IMG/VR virus record: IMGVR_UViG_3300005589_000070
Span: 1-34,682 of that record
DNA from: a virus
Length of the DNA stretch: 34,682 nt
Strand: one strand, 5' to 3'
How positions within the stretch are numbered: position 1 is the stretch's first letter; every line of letters begins with the position of its first letter. The notes beneath the pieces were generated by a model. It searched no databases and was not told the origin of the DNA. It saw only the letters and a program-made list of their open reading frames with translations. A program made the position numbers and the translations under genes. This document shows positions 33,823 to 34,682 of the stretch, one piece after another.

Positions 33823-34682
33823 TAAAAGTACCTATATCCGTCATCACCATTAGGCATTTTACCATTACTGTCGGCGTAATAGTAACCTGTGTCTTTTTCT
33901 TCTTGTGTGGCGCTGCTGTAATCTGGTGTGTAATCGCTAGGCGAGTATCTGATATACCTCAAAGAAACATCACCGGCATAGTCATAAAGCTGTGCGTCAA
34001 CCTTCAGCTTATGACCCATAACTGAGTCCTCCTTGCTGATCACTTCGAATCGCCGCTCTATCTGATCACCAAACACATCGGTTAGATTTCTGTGTGAAAC
34101 ATCCAGAACATCACCAACCCCAAGCAGACCATCCTTATTATCAAGCTCGATGGTTACAATCCTTGGTGGGGTTCTGTATCTTGCTAGTAATCTAAATCCG
34201 AGAGTTAGCGCCTGCGTTGAGTTGTTTATCCATCTAGAATAGATCTTCATAATCCTAGGCTCACCATACTGATTATCAGACTCCGCATCCTCGTCAGCAT
34301 TAACCTGTAGGTTTGTATAGTTTGAGTCTTTATCTAGGCTTTCAGTTGCATCGCGTCGACCAAAGAAAACCCAAACCTGCGTCTTTCTTGATTTATCATC
34401 AACGCTTTCTTTGTATGTTCCGGCAAGAATGCTCTCTGTGTCATTTATTTTTGTCACGTTGTCGCCTGGTAGCTGAAAGGGCTTAATCTTGATCTCTTGC
34501 TCGTAAGCGTCCCACCAAATATAAAACAGTGATTGCTGGGTAAGCTCAGAGACCAACTTGTTAACGTCAGCAGCCTCGGTTAGTAATGTGCTCACATCAA
34601 ACGTGTTAATCCAAGGCTCACACTCAGCATCCCACGCGGCGTTATCGATGTACTGGCTTGGTATCTTTGCTGGCCCCTCGAG
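33822..34682 (-). CDS. Tail hub or tip protein, 5' end beyond window
   Basis: The frame is open from the last bases of the window (reading LEGPAKIPSQYIDNAAWDAE) to a TAA at 33822, 286 codons without an apparent true start, so the N-terminus lies outside. The sequence includes SLFYIWWDAYEQEIKIKPFQ and ELDNKDGLLGVGDVLDVSHR, a pattern found in phage tail-tip or central-tail proteins, ending with a Tyr- and Asp-rich tail. The interior GTG at 34595 is not considered the start. The role is inferred from position and composition. Confidence 0.7.
   Translation of the reverse strand, partial: LEGPAKIPSQYIDNAAWDAECEPWINTFDVSTLLTEAADVNKLVSELTQQSLFYIWWDAYEQEIKIKPFQLPGDNVTKINDTESILAGTYKESVDDKSRKTQVWVFFGRRDATESLDKDSNYTNLQVNADEDAESDNQYGEPRIMKIYSRWINNSTQALTLGFRLLARYRTPPRIVTIELDNKDGLLGVGDVLDVSHRNLTDVFGDQIERRFEVISKEDSVMGHKLKVDAQLYDYAGDVSLRYIRYSPSDYTPDYSSATQEEKDTGYYYADSNGKMPNGDDGYRYF

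Noticed and set aside
33822-34595. Treating GTG 34595 as the start of the tail gene
   Set aside because: The frame remains open for 29 more codons to the window edge with protein-like sequence, so the gene is partial rather than starting there.
1-34682. CRISPR array, tRNA, rRNA or insertion sequence
   Set aside because: No spaced direct repeats of CRISPR type, no cloverleaf with a GGTTCGA-type arm, and no transposase motif were seen on either strand.
1-34682. Integrase and attachment site
   Set aside because: No tyrosine or serine recombinase motif occurs among the ORFs. Temperate lifestyle is hinted by the antirepressor and XRE protein but cannot be shown from this window.

Overview
This window is part of a tailed double-stranded DNA bacteriophage (Caudoviricetes), or a prophage form of one, of a Gram-negative host. 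It carries both terminase subunits, a DUF1073-type portal, an SPP1 gp7/MuF-like head protein, a DUF2213-like protease/scaffold, a major capsid protein, a beta-helical tailspike, NinG, a YqaJ exonuclease, an M15 endolysin and dozens of tightly overlapping small genes. Moderate GC, strong AGGAGG ribosome sites and gammaproteobacterial-type gene families (Lar/DUF551, NinG, Rha/KilAC) point to a gammaproteobacterial host, but the sequence does not name it. No integrase or tape-measure gene is visible. Tail genes enter at the right edge and the head genes stop at about 1.8 kb, so the window is best read as one arc of a circular or permuted genome.

Layout. (1) 1-1784, plus strand: accessory operon with a small C5 cytosine methyltransferase, a YopX protein and several micro-proteins linked by ATGA, GTGA or TGA/GTG overlaps. 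(2) 1795-6136, minus strand: virion genes, the order of transcription being protease/scaffold, decoration-like protein, major capsid protein, a small basic protein and three structural proteins. (3) 6204-8414: an accessory island inside the head module, with an XRE regulator operon on the minus strand and a divergent plus-strand operon holding an HNH-AP2 endonuclease and Lar-like proteins. (4) 8428-14502, minus strand: TerS, TerL, a three-gene moron-like cassette, portal and MuF. (5) 14519-17531, minus strand: small membrane proteins including a holin candidate, an Arg/Gly/Asn-repeat secreted-type protein and a GIY-YIG protein. (6) 17875-18782, plus strand: M15 endolysin and a membrane protein of holin type. 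(7) 19035-23695, minus strand: small genes, two replication-type proteins, a DPPH methyltransferase and a second HNH-AP2 endonuclease. (8) 23733-24249: non-coding region with a candidate structured RNA. (9) 24250-27713, minus strand: early operon with a Rha/KilAC antirepressor and MazG, driven by a promoter whose spacer is a perfect palindrome. (10) 27841-28672, minus strand: NinG operon. (11) 28755-30122, plus strand: recombination operon. (12) 30261-34682, minus strand: tailspike and tail proteins.

Regulation is legible in the DNA. Several intrinsic terminators are followed within about 15-50 nt by a strong or extended -10 on the same strand, which divides the minus strand into separately initiated blocks. 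Three divergent or operator-bearing promoters (6836-6912, 27752-27780, 28694-28734) look like regulated switches. Three small genes (15195-15532, 18812-18969, 20999-21338) are broken by apparent one-base shifts, two of them at G runs, so either recent mutation or assembly error should be considered.

All functional names come from motifs read by eye. No database search was run.
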